Of a stretch of 64,000 nucleotides of DNA, positions 1-8,905 are shown piece after piece. This stretch comes from Bifidobacterium saimiriisciurei (GTDB lineage: Bacteria; Actinomycetota; Actinomycetes; Actinomycetales; Bifidobacteriaceae): assembly GCF_010667655.1 (NCBI RefSeq), contig NZ_WHZU01000008.1:1-64000 (forward strand), written 5' to 3'. The number at the start of each line of letters is the position of its first letter. The first letter of the stretch is position 1. Position numbers and translations under genes: made by a program. The notes beneath the pieces are model-generated. The model had not been told where the DNA came from. It made no database searches and saw nothing but the letters and a program-made list of their open reading frames with translations.

Positions 1-572
1 CGTTGTAGCCGACATTGGTTGTCGCCCCTTTGCTTTGTTTGTCCTCTGTTGCGGCGTCATGCGCATCGTGCGCGCCCCGCCCGCCGGGATATCCGGGTTT
101 CGTGCGCGCGCTGTCGTCACGACGTGCACCGCGGTGCACCATGAGTACGTCGTGCTCCGCGGGCGCGCACGTGCGCATGCCTCTTGACGCCGGAGAAAAC
201 GATATCGCCGCGAATTGCGCAAGCCGGCGAATGTTATCGTTCCGCATCCGTTCCGTTATGGATTTTTCATTTGATAACAGCTATATGGGAGTGTCGTTAT
301 CTTGCGGATGTGAGCGCTATCACATTTGTTGTCGTTTCGTTGCGTTCCGGCATATGTAACCGTTTTCATCAATGCGAAACACGACCGCCGCATAATCGAA
401 GACACCGGACCACCGGACCACGCGGGAAGTCGCGGCAAATACTCGCCAAAACGCCCGCTCCGCGCGACAATGGAACCTGTAGGACCACATCGATACCGCA
501 CCCATGCGGAAGGCTCCCCAACGGCGGCCGTCCGCATACGGCACGGCGTCGGCACCTGTGAGGAGGCCAACG
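1..572. promoter_or_regulatory. Non-coding leader upstream of the first dehydrogenase, with two dyads
   Basis: I see no convincing gene here. The short open frames lack a ribosome site and recognisable protein content. At 308-325 there is a perfect inverted repeat, ATGTGA-N6-TCACAT, the classic geometry of a CRP/GlxR-type or similar dimeric regulator site. At 273-302 the hexamers GATAAC and GTTATC form a wider dyad. The start of the downstream gene is fixed by AGGAGG at 561-566. The promoter itself was not located. Confidence 0.4.
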
Positions 573-1943
573 ATGGCATATGCAACAGTCAATCCCTACA
601 CCGGAGAAACCCTGAAGACGTTCCCCACCGCCACACGCGAGGAGGTGGACGCGGCGCTCGAGACCGCCCACGCCGCGTTCGGCGTCTGGAAGAACGAGCC
701 GATCGAGGAACGCACGTTCGTTCTTGACAAGGCCGCGTCGATATTGGAAGCCGAACGCAATGAATACGCCGAGATGCTCACCACCGAGATGGGCAAGATC
801 ATGTCGGAGGCACAGGCGGAGGTCAGCGTCTGCGTGGCGATCCTGCGGTATTACGTGGAGCACACGAAGGACCTGCTGCGCCCGCGTATGCTGCTCACGC
901 AGGGATTCGGCGAAACCGACGTGCACCTCGTCAACGACCCGACCGGCATCATCTTCGCCGTCGAACCGTGGAACTTCCCGTATTATCAGGTGATTCGCGT
1001 GGCGGCGCCGCAGCTGGCCGCCGGCAATGTGGTCATGCTCAAGCACGCGTCGAACGTGCCGCAGTGCGCCGCGCTCATGGAACGACTGTTCCGCGAGGCG
1101 GGCGCGCCCGAAGGCGTGTTCACGAATCTGTATCTGCCGCACGACCTGACGGAGCACGTGATCGCCAGCCCGTACGTGCGGGGCGTGGCGCTCACCGGGT
1201 CGGAGAAGGCCGGCGCGATCATCGCGTCGCTGGCCGGCAAGCATCTGAAGAAGAGTACGCTGGAACTCGGCGGCATGGACGCGTTCATCGTGCTGGAGGA
1301 CGCCGACGTCCAGCTTGCGGCCGAATGGGCCGTCCGCGGCCGCAACCGCAACGCCGGCCAGGTGTGCGTCTCGTCGAAGCGGTTCATCGTGGTCGACGCC
1401 GTCTACGACGAATTCGTCCGCCGATACCGTGCGGAGGCCGCGAAACTCGTGCCCGGCGACCCGGCCGACCCGAAGACCACGCTGGCGCCGCTCTCCAGCG
1501 CGACGGCGAAGAGGCAGGTCGAGCGGCAGGTGGCCGACATCGTGGCGCAGGGCGCGAAGATCGAGTATCTCGTCGACGTTCCGGAGGAGGGGAACTTCTT
1601 CCCGTCGGCGCTGATCACCGACATCCCCGAAGGCTCCGATGCCACGCGCACCGAGATCTTCGGACCGGTCGCGCAGCTGTATCGGGCGAAGGACGAGGCC
1701 GACGCGATCCGCATCGCCAACGACTGCCCGTACGGCCTCGGCGGATCGGTGTTCACGTCGGACATCCACCATGCGCAGGAGATCGCCCGGCAGCTCGACA
1801 CCGGCATGGTGACCATCAACCGCGCGAGCGCCTCCGGGCCGGACATCCCCTTCGGCGGCGTGAAGAACTCCGGCTACGGCCACGAGCTCATCGACCTCGG
1901 ACTGAAGGAGTTCCTCAACCAGAAGGTCGTCATCAACGGGTGA
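573..1943 (+). CDS. NAD(P)-dependent succinate-semialdehyde dehydrogenase, copy 1 (Sad/YneI-like)
   Basis: A 456-residue aldehyde dehydrogenase of the Sad/YneI type, expected to oxidise succinate semialdehyde or a related aldehyde to the acid with NAD(P). The catalytic pair is visible: the general base Glu (about residue 231) in LELGG, and the nucleophile Cys (about 265) in NAGQVCVSSKR. The C-terminal IFGPVA and FGGVKNSGYGHEL motifs are also present. The start at 573 follows AGGAGG with good spacing; an upstream in-frame ATG at 504 has no such site. A close paralogue follows 156 bp downstream. No gabT transaminase is adjacent, so the source of substrate is unknown. Confidence 0.88.
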   Translation: MAYATVNPYTGETLKTFPTATREEVDAALETAHAAFGVWKNEPIEERTFVLDKAASILEAERNEYAEMLTTEMGKIMSEAQAEVSVCVAILRYYVEHTKDLLRPRMLLTQGFGETDVHLVNDPTGIIFAVEPWNFPYYQVIRVAAPQLAAGNVVMLKHASNVPQCAALMERLFREAGAPEGVFTNLYLPHDLTEHVIASPYVRGVALTGSEKAGAIIASLAGKHLKKSTLELGGMDAFIVLEDADVQLAAEWAVRGRNRNAGQVCVSSKRFIVVDAVYDEFVRRYRAEAAKLVPGDPADPKTTLAPLSSATAKRQVERQVADIVAQGAKIEYLVDVPEEGNFFPSALITDIPEGSDATRTEIFGPVAQLYRAKDEADAIRIANDCPYGLGGSVFTSDIHHAQEIARQLDTGMVTINRASASGPDIPFGGVKNSGYGHELIDLGLKEFLNQKVVING

Positions 1944-1967
1944 ACGCCCCTCAAACCGGCCGGCGCC

Positions 1968-2003
1968 CCTTGTCGGCTCCCCCTGTCAGGGGAGCCGACA
2001 AGG
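1968..2003 (+). terminator. Hairpin terminator after dehydrogenase copy 1
   Basis: A perfect 15-bp stem, CCTTGTCGGCTCCCC paired with GGGGAGCCGACAAGG, with a six- to seven-base loop. It lies 25 bp after the stop codon. No strong T-run follows. It shares the GGCTCCCC core with other hairpins in the window. Confidence 0.6.
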
Positions 2004-2099
2004 ATCCTGCAAACATAGGCAAATTCTTGTGCATCTCATGGATTCCCCGATACCGTCATAAGTGTCGATTAGTCAACGCAGACGATCGAAAGGGGAAAT

Positions 2100-3488
2100 A
2101 TGACATATCAGACCATCAATCCATACACCGGGCAGACCGTCAAAACATTTCCGGACGCCACCGAAGCCGAGGCGGACGCCGCGCTGAAGACCGCTCACGA
2201 CACGTTCCTCGAATGGAGGAGCAGGCCCATCGCCGACCGCGTGGCCGTGCTGGCCAAGGCCGCGGAGATCCTGCAGGAGAACCGCAGCGACTACGCCGCC
2301 ACACTCACCTTGGAGATGGGCAAGATCACGGCCGAGGCCGAAGCGGAGGTCGACCTGTGCGTGGGCATGCTGCGCTACTACGTGGAGCACGGCGAGGAGC
2401 TGCTCGCCCCGCGCCCGATTCCGGCCAAGGGGTACGGCGACACCGACGTGCAGCTGGTCAACGATCCGATGGGCGTGATCTTCGCCGTCGAACCGTGGAA
2501 TTTCCCGTACTATCAGGTCGTGCGCATCACCGCGCCACAGGCGACCGCCGGCAACGTGGTCGTGCTCAAGCACGCGTCGAACGTGCCGCAGAGCGCCGCC
2601 CGCATGGAGCGGCTGTTCCTCGAGGCCGGTGCGCCCGAAGGGCTGCTCACCAACCTGTATCTGCCGCATGATCTCACCGAGCACGTCATCGCCAGCCCGT
2701 ACGTGCGCGGCGTGGCGCTCACCGGCTCGGAGAAGGCCGGCGGGCATGTGGCCTCGCTCGCCGCGAAGCATCTCAAGAAAAGCACGCTGGAGCTCGGCGG
2801 CGCCGACGCGTTCATCGTGCTCGACGACGCCGACGTGGACAAGGCCGCCGACTGGGCGGTGTTCGGCCGCAATTGGAACGCCGGTCAGGTGTGCGTCTCA
2901 TCGAAGCGACTGATCGTGACCGACGCCGTATACGATCGTTTCCTCGCCCGGTACCGCGAAGGCACCGCCAAGCTGGTGGCCGGCGACCCCGCCGACCCGA
3001 AGACCACGCTGGCGCCGCTCTCCAGCGCCGGCGCCGTCGAAACGTTGAAGAAGCAGGTGGCATCGGCCGTGGAACAGGGCGCCGAGGTCGAATATCTGGC
3101 GGAGGTTCCCGATCAGGGCGCATTCTTCCCGCCGGCGATCGTCACCGGCATCACCGAGGACAACGACGCCTTCCACACCGAATTCTTCGGGCCGGTCGCG
3201 CAGATCTATCGCGCCAAGGACGAGGATGACGCCGTGCGCATCGCCAACGACTCCCCGTTCGGTCTGGGCGGATCGGTGATCAGCAACGACATCCATCATG
3301 CGCAGGAAGTGGCCCGTCGCCTCGACACGGGCATGGTCGCCATCAACCATCCGACCGTCGTCGCGGCCGACATCCCGTTCGGCGGCGTGAAGAACTCCGG
3401 CTACGGCCACGAGCTGCTCGACCTTGGCCTTAAGGAGTTCGTGAACCAGAAGGTCATCGCCGTGGCCGACATCGACGGCGCGTTCTGA
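2100..3488 (+). CDS. NAD(P)-dependent succinate-semialdehyde dehydrogenase, copy 2
   Basis: A 462-residue paralogue of the preceding gene, co-linear and clearly homologous throughout. Glu at about 231 (LELGG) and Cys at about 265 (NAGQVCVSSKR) are conserved, so both copies look active. Long stretches, such as the segment around residues 185-215, are almost identical, while the N- and C-termini differ. This suggests duplication with local gene conversion or strong constraint. The ATG at 2100 follows GAAAGGGG. A hairpin separates it from copy 1, so the two may be transcribed separately. The specific aldehyde each prefers cannot be told from the sequence. Confidence 0.88.
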   Translation: MTYQTINPYTGQTVKTFPDATEAEADAALKTAHDTFLEWRSRPIADRVAVLAKAAEILQENRSDYAATLTLEMGKITAEAEAEVDLCVGMLRYYVEHGEELLAPRPIPAKGYGDTDVQLVNDPMGVIFAVEPWNFPYYQVVRITAPQATAGNVVVLKHASNVPQSAARMERLFLEAGAPEGLLTNLYLPHDLTEHVIASPYVRGVALTGSEKAGGHVASLAAKHLKKSTLELGGADAFIVLDDADVDKAADWAVFGRNWNAGQVCVSSKRLIVTDAVYDRFLARYREGTAKLVAGDPADPKTTLAPLSSAGAVETLKKQVASAVEQGAEVEYLAEVPDQGAFFPPAIVTGITEDNDAFHTEFFGPVAQIYRAKDEDDAVRIANDSPFGLGGSVISNDIHHAQEVARRLDTGMVAINHPTVVAADIPFGGVKNSGYGHELLDLGLKEFVNQKVIAVADIDGAF

Positions 3489-3502
3489 ACGCACCAACCA
3501 AC

Positions 3503-3639
3503 AGGCTCCCCTTGTCAGGGGAGCTGTCACGCGAACGCGTGACTGAGGGGTAGTTGATACCTGAAGTGGCAACACCTCAAGGTGCCGGCTACCCCTCAGA
3601 CCGCCCTACGGCGGCCAGCTCCCCTGACAAGGGGAGCCT
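3503..3639. repeat. 137-bp near-palindromic intergenic element between convergent genes
   Basis: The region begins AGGCTCCCCTTGTCAGGGG and ends with its exact inverse. Further in, TGAGGGGTAG pairs with CTACCCCTCA, giving arms of roughly 58 bp. The arms contain smaller hairpins (CGCGAACGCG and CCGCCCTACGGCGG). It fills the space between the dehydrogenase and pdxT, so it could terminate both. The form is that of a dispersed palindromic element. Shorter relatives sit at 1968-2003, 4311-4333 and 29589-29676. Confidence 0.75.
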
Positions 3640-3649
3640 TCGAGTGTTT

Positions 3650-4270
3650 TCACAACCCCAGGAAAAGCTCGTGGATCCTGGTGTCGTCGGTGAGTTCGGG
3701 GTGGAACGCGGTGGCGATGATCCTGCCCTGACGCAGGCCGACCACGTTGCCGTTCACCTCGGTCTCGACCGTGGCCTCGTCACCGACGGAGACGACGAAC
3801 GGTCCGCGGATGAACACCAGCGGGAAGTCCTTGATGTCGCCGAAGTCGGCGGTGGCGGCGAACGAGCCGAGCTGGCGGCCGTACGCGTTGCGGCGCACGA
3901 CGGCGTCAAGCGCGCCGAAGTACACGTTGTCGTCGTTGTCGAGCTTCCTGGCGAGCAGAATCATGCCGGCGCAGGTGCCGAAGACCGGCTTGCCGGCGGC
4001 GATGTGCGCGGCGATCTTCTCGAACAGTCCGGTGGAATGCAGCAGCTTGCCCTGTGTGGTCGATTCGCCGCCGGGTAGAATCACGCGATCGATGGACTCG
4101 TCGAAGTCCTCGGCCGCGCGCAGCAGCTTCCACGGGGCGCCGAGGCGGTCGAGCATGGCGGCGTGTTCGGCGAACGCGCCCTGCACGGCGAGGATGCCGG
4201 TCACGCCATGCTCGGCGGACTCGGCGTCGGCCGACTCTTCCTTGGAGATGTATTCAACGGCTACTACCAA
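3650..4270 (-). CDS. pdxT: Pyridoxal 5'-phosphate synthase glutaminase subunit PdxT
   Basis: The glutaminase half of PLP synthase. It hydrolyses glutamine and channels ammonia to PdxS. Motifs include LPGGEST, the nucleophile Cys in FGTCAGM (about residue 100), and the C-terminal FHPEL carrying the catalytic His and Glu. I chose a TTG start at 4270 because AAAGGA lies 7 nt upstream. This gives an unusual acidic N-terminal extension of about 22 residues before the conserved GILAVQGAF strand. A GTG at 4204 would give the usual length but has no ribosome site. It lies 88 bp downstream of pdxS in the same orientation and is presumably co-transcribed. Confidence 0.9.
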   Translation of the reverse strand: MVVAVEYISKEESADAESAEHGVTGILAVQGAFAEHAAMLDRLGAPWKLLRAAEDFDESIDRVILPGGESTTQGKLLHSTGLFEKIAAHIAAGKPVFGTCAGMILLARKLDNDDNVYFGALDAVVRRNAYGRQLGSFAATADFGDIKDFPLVFIRGPFVVSVGDEATVETEVNGNVVGLRQGRIIATAFHPELTDDTRIHELFLGL

Positions 4271-4310
4271 TGTTGTGTCCTTTGTACCTAAAAAACGATG
4301 AATACCAAAT

Positions 4311-4333
4311 GGCTCCCCTCGAAGAGGGGAGCC
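4311..4333 (-). other. Intercistronic hairpin between pdxS and pdxT
   Basis: GGCTCCCCTC paired with GAGGGGAGCC around a three-base loop. On the transcribed strand no clear T-run follows, so it may act as an mRNA-processing or partial-termination element that lowers pdxT output relative to pdxS. That role is inferred. Confidence 0.5.
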
Positions 4334-4358
4334 GAAAAAGCATCGACCGAAGCCGAAA

Positions 4359-5234
<876 letters not shown>

Positions 5235-5551
5235 GTTTCCTCTTTTGTCGTTGTTGTCGTCGTACCGATGCGGCGTATCGGAATACGTCGATGCGGCCTG
5301 TCAATCGGTCGTTTCGTCTGGCTCCCTTCGCCGGGCCTCGCGACCGGACGCCGTAATGCCCGGTCGTGCGGTTCGCCGGAGGTGCAAACACACAAACACT
5401 AATGCTAAATACACTGCGTTACATTCATGTGCATTGCCCACATTCCGGCGCAAAACCCGCGTTTATGAGATAACAAAATCCGATAACGCGTTACAGCGGC
5501 GATATGGACGGACAAGCCGACGATGCCGGCCGCAGACTATGCTTACATATC

Positions 5552-7177
5552 GTGAAATCCCAGATCCACCGCTTCCTTTCCGATTTCAACCGCGCGAAAT
5601 GGCGTATCGCCGCGAAGGGCGTGATCGGTGGATTCGCGGTCGGCCTGCTCGTGGTGCTGTACCGCCTGGGCATCGAATACGGCACGCGGTTCGCGCAGGT
5701 CATGTACGGCACGTTCCGCGAGCATCCGATATATATCCTGCCGTGGGCCGCGGCCGCCGTCATCGCGGGCCTGCTCGTCGCGTGGCTGGTGCGTTGGGAG
5801 CCTATGGCGTCGGGCAGCGGCATCCCCCAGACCGAGGGCGTCGTCACATGCGGCATGCGCATGCGGTCGTGGTCGGTGCTGGTCGTGCGCTTCGCCGGCG
5901 GGTTGCTGTGCGGCCTGTTCGGACTGTCGATGGGCCGCGAGGGCCCGTCGGTGCAGATCGGCGCGGCCACGAGCCAGATGACCGCCGGCCGGCTCGGCCG
6001 CAGCAACGTAGAACGCAACGTCCTGACGACGGCGGGCGCCGCGGCCGGCCTGTCCGCCGCGTTCTGCGCCCCGCTGTCCGGCGTGATGTTCGCGTTGGAG
6101 GAGATCCACCGCAGCTTCTCCCCCACGATTCTGCTCACCGCCATGTCGGCGTCGCTCACTGCGGATTTCGTGGCCAAGCAGTGCTTCGGCATGACGCCGG
6201 TGCTTGATTTCACGCGGGTCGAGCAGCTTCCCATCGAGGAATACTGGTGGCTGATTCCGCTGGGACTGGCGATGGGCGTCGTCGGCGTCGCGATGAACCG
6301 GCTGCTGCTCGGCATGCAGACGCTGATGAACCACGTCCCCGCCGCCGTGCGTCCGATCATCTCGCTTGCCGTGGCCCTGCCGTGCGGCGTCTTTCTGCCG
6401 CTGACGCTGGGCGGCGGCAGCAATCTCATCGCGTTCGTGGAGCAGGGCGGCGCGGCATTGTCGCTGCTGCTCGTGCTGCTGGCGGTGAAGATGACGTTCA
6501 CGGCCACGAGTTTCGGCAGCGGCTGTCCGGGCGGCATCTTCATGCCGATTCTGGCGGTCGGCGCGTTGGCCGGCGGCATCGTCGCGACCGTCGGCGGATA
6601 TCTCGGCGGATTCGCACACCTCGACGCGCGCTATATCTCCGTGTTCGCGGTGATGGGCATGGCCGGCACGCTGTCGGCCGCCGTGAAATCGCCGGTCACG
6701 TCGGTGCTGCTCATCGTCGAGATGTCGGGGAACATCACGCATATGCTGCCGGTCGCCACATGCGCGTTCCTTGCGCTGCTGGTTTCGGACCTGTGTGGCA
6801 CGAAGCCGATTTACGAGGCGCTGCTCGACCGTTATCAGCGTTCGCACGGCATCGGAGTCGGCGCCGATGCCGAAATCGACGACGTGGACTTCGAGGACGG
6901 GGACTTCGACCCGGCCAATGCGCGGCCGAGCGCGATTCGCAGCGGCGTGATCGAGCATCCGGTCGAGATCGGCAGTCCAATCGCCGGCACACTGGTACGC
7001 AACGTGCCGTTGCCCGACGGCATGATGATCATCACGGTCCGTCGCGGCAGCCGCGATTTCGTACCAAGCCCCGATACGCCGCTGCACGCCGGCGATTACG
7101 TGGTCGTTCTGTTCAACGGCCACGACGAGCCCAAGGCCCGCATCACGCTGAACCGCCTCTGCCGCGGCAACGGCTGA
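5552..7177 (+). CDS. CLC-family chloride/proton antiporter with C-terminal TrkA_C domain
   Basis: A polytopic CLC transporter. The selectivity motifs are canonical for chloride: GSGIPQTEG, GREGPSV (with the gating glutamate) and GGIFMP. A C-terminal TrkA_C-like domain (roughly the last 100 residues) probably gates transport. The start is uncertain. GTG 5552 begins the recognisable cytoplasmic helix and has a -10-like TATGCT (5538-5543) 8 nt before it, consistent with a leaderless mRNA. An in-frame ATG at 5504 would add 16 residues but has no ribosome site. It converges on the crcB pair with a 1-bp gap. Confidence 0.88.
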   Translation: MKSQIHRFLSDFNRAKWRIAAKGVIGGFAVGLLVVLYRLGIEYGTRFAQVMYGTFREHPIYILPWAAAAVIAGLLVAWLVRWEPMASGSGIPQTEGVVTCGMRMRSWSVLVVRFAGGLLCGLFGLSMGREGPSVQIGAATSQMTAGRLGRSNVERNVLTTAGAAAGLSAAFCAPLSGVMFALEEIHRSFSPTILLTAMSASLTADFVAKQCFGMTPVLDFTRVEQLPIEEYWWLIPLGLAMGVVGVAMNRLLLGMQTLMNHVPAAVRPIISLAVALPCGVFLPLTLGGGSNLIAFVEQGGAALSLLLVLLAVKMTFTATSFGSGCPGGIFMPILAVGALAGGIVATVGGYLGGFAHLDARYISVFAVMGMAGTLSAAVKSPVTSVLLIVEMSGNITHMLPVATCAFLALLVSDLCGTKPIYEALLDRYQRSHGIGVGADAEIDDVDFEDGDFDPANARPSAIRSGVIEHPVEIGSPIAGTLVRNVPLPDGMMIITVRRGSRDFVPSPDTPLHAGDYVVVLFNGHDEPKARITLNRLCRGNG

Positions 7178-7178
7178 A

Positions 7179-7562
7179 TTATGCGATGAGCTGCCAGCCC
7201 AGGGCGGCGCAGATCACCGGCACGATGATGCAGGCGATGAGATAGTAGCCGGCCATCGACAGCCGTTGATTTCGCCCCAACGTCACGACCTCGTTGATGG
7301 CCGTCGAGAACGTGGAAAGACCGCCCAGAAAGCCGGTGACGGCCATGAGATGCCACGGGTCGGGGAACGCCGACGACGCGGCCGCCGCCCCAGCCATGCC
7401 GGCCAAAAACGACGCGATGATGTTGATGATCAGCGTCGAGAGCGGGAACGCGTTCTTCCACACGAGTTTGACGGCGGTATCGAGCACGAACCGCGAAACG
7501 GCGCCGAGGCCGCCGCAGATGCAGACGCCAAGAAACACGAAAATGGCGATGAAGAAGCTCAT
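7179..7562 (-). CDS. crcB: Fluoride channel CrcB/Fluc, short subunit
   Basis: A 127-residue, four-helix Fluc protein that exports fluoride. The motifs GGLGAVSRF and GFLGGLSTFSTAINE (with the pore Phe/Ser/Thr region) are typical. The ATG at 7562 follows AAGGAGG and overlaps the stop of the upstream crcB by 4 bp (ATGA), so the two are translationally coupled. Tandem Fluc genes in Gram-positive bacteria often encode heterodimeric channels, which is the likely arrangement here. No fluoride riboswitch was recognised upstream. Confidence 0.93.
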   Translation of the reverse strand: MSFFIAIFVFLGVCICGGLGAVSRFVLDTAVKLVWKNAFPLSTLIINIIASFLAGMAGAAAASSAFPDPWHLMAVTGFLGGLSTFSTAINEVVTLGRNQRLSMAGYYLIACIIVPVICAALGWQLIA

Positions 7563-8440
7563 CGACGGCCCTCCTTGTCGGACGACGTATCGTCGTCGGT
7601 CCACAACGTACGCGGATTATCGGCGTTCGCCTCCGCGGAACGCTCCTTATCGACCGGCACGGCACCAGACGCCGACGATGTGACGCCGCCGGACGTTGCC
7701 GCTTCGGCCATTTTCGCGGCGATCGTCGGCGGCAGTCCCGAAGTGTCGACGGCTGGAGTGTCGACGGCTGGAGTGTCGCCGACCGAAGGCGCAACGACCG
7801 GCGATGCGCCGGAATCGGAATCATCGTCGCCAGAATCATCGTCGCCAGAATCAACACCGGCGCGCCCCGCCTTGTGTCCGGCGATCGCGAGCGCCAGCCG
7901 CACGCCGAGATACGCGGCCATGAGTCCCACGCCGAAGCTCAGCACGACGTAGATCAGCACACCGAAGATGTTGCCTCGGGCCAGATCGCCGAACTGTTCG
8001 AACGCCAGCGTCGACATGGTGGAGAGTCCGCCGCACATGCCCATGCCGAAGCCGCGTGAGATGACGTCGCGACTGCGCTTGCGAATCCACGTCGCCTGCG
8101 ACAGGTAGGCGGAAAGCGCGGCGTAGACGAAGCACGCCACGATATTCGCGGTGAACGTGCCGAGATGGATGGCCGACCATACGCCGCCGGCCCCGGCCGC
8201 GTCCGCATCGGCGCCGGTGCCGACCGTCGCCGCGTTGGTCAGCGACAGGCCGTATCGCATGCCGGTGCCGAGGCACCCGCCGAGGAACACGACGAGATAC
8301 AGCGTCGAGTCGGCGAGCGCCGGACGTTGTTTCGGAGTGTTCGTGCCGTCATGCGCCGCAACCGATGGCGCGGCCGCGTTCGGCCGTGCCGAAGCGGCGG
8401 CCGACGTGGCGCCGGGCTGCGAGGGTTCTGCTTCTGCCAT
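7559..8440 (-). CDS. crcB: Fluoride channel CrcB/Fluc, long subunit with disordered tails
   Basis: A 293-residue Fluc subunit, more than twice the usual length. The channel core (about residues 45-175) has GGCLGTGMRYGLS and GFGMGMCGGLSTMSTLAFE. It is preceded by about 40 Ala/Pro/Ser-rich residues. It is followed by about 115 residues of acidic and Ser/Asp-rich sequence with short tandem repeats (SGDDD; VDTPA). The start at 8440 follows GAAGGAAGGA; an upstream in-frame ATG at 8617 has no such site. The extra tails are predicted cytoplasmic and disordered, with unknown role. Confidence 0.88.
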   Translation of the reverse strand: MAEAEPSQPGATSAAASARPNAAAPSVAAHDGTNTPKQRPALADSTLYLVVFLGGCLGTGMRYGLSLTNAATVGTGADADAAGAGGVWSAIHLGTFTANIVACFVYAALSAYLSQATWIRKRSRDVISRGFGMGMCGGLSTMSTLAFEQFGDLARGNIFGVLIYVVLSFGVGLMAAYLGVRLALAIAGHKAGRAGVDSGDDDSGDDDSDSGASPVVAPSVGDTPAVDTPAVDTSGLPPTIAAKMAEAATSGGVTSSASGAVPVDKERSAEANADNPRTLWTDDDTSSDKEGRR

Positions 8441-8616
8441 GCCTTGTCCTTCCTTCTCCCTTGTGGAAGGCGAATCAGGCAGAGCGGCTAAAGAGTATGC
8501 GCAATCCGCCGAAATCCGACCGTCCACGATGCCTGTACCCCACGCTCCACGCGTGTCACACACATCAGCATCCACACGATTGCACACGTATGCGCCCGTC
8601 GCATGAAAGTTCTGCA

Positions 8617-8796
8617 CACGACCTCGGGCGGAACCCGAGCATCGTCTGTCGAATCATAGGAACCATCAGCGGAAATGCGGTTCGAATGTTCGGCTTCAGG
8701 CCGTGCGATTGCGGGAATCGCTGCCGAACACTCCGGTGAGTTCCATCACCGCGCAACAATATACGCCGATTGCCCGCATACGGCAATCGGCGTTTT
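8617..8796 (+). ncRNA. Candidate small RNA ending in a factor-independent terminator
   Basis: This gene-free stretch ends in a plus-strand hairpin at 8764-8792 (CGCCGATTGCC paired with GGCAATCGGCG) followed by TTTT, yet no plus-strand gene precedes it. Two further small hairpins lie upstream (GCGATTGCGGGAATCGC and CGGTGAGTTCCATCACCG). This pattern fits a small transcript. No known RNA family was recognised and the 5' end is a guess. The hairpin may simply help terminate purA read-through. Confidence 0.25.
8764..8796 (+). terminator. Plus-strand terminator hairpin
   Basis: An 11-bp perfect stem with the loop CGCATAC, followed by TTTT. It points along the plus strand between crcB and purA, which are both on the minus strand. 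Confidence 0.6.
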
Positions 8797-8821
8797 ACTC
8801 ATGGAGCAACGACAACGAAAA

Positions 8822-8854
8822 ACCGGCTCCCCCGCCTTGGCGGAAGGAGCCGGT
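8822..8854 (-). terminator. purA terminator
   Basis: The stem ACCGGCTCC/GGAGCCGGT, with inner pairing CCGCC/GGCGG, is followed on the minus strand by TTTTTCGTT. It lies 50 bp after the purA stop codon. Confidence 0.8.
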
Positions 8855-8905
8855 CTCGTAAAATCACAGGCTCGTCGGCGCTTACCGCGCCGGCATCAAC
8901 CGATG

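Noticed and set aside
1..359. Short coding sequence at the left edge
   Set aside because: Cys/Arg/Ser-rich translation with no ribosome site or recognisable motif.
8441..8616. Fluoride riboswitch upstream of the crcB pair
   Set aside because: I looked for the conserved pseudoknot segments and did not find them on the transcribed strand.
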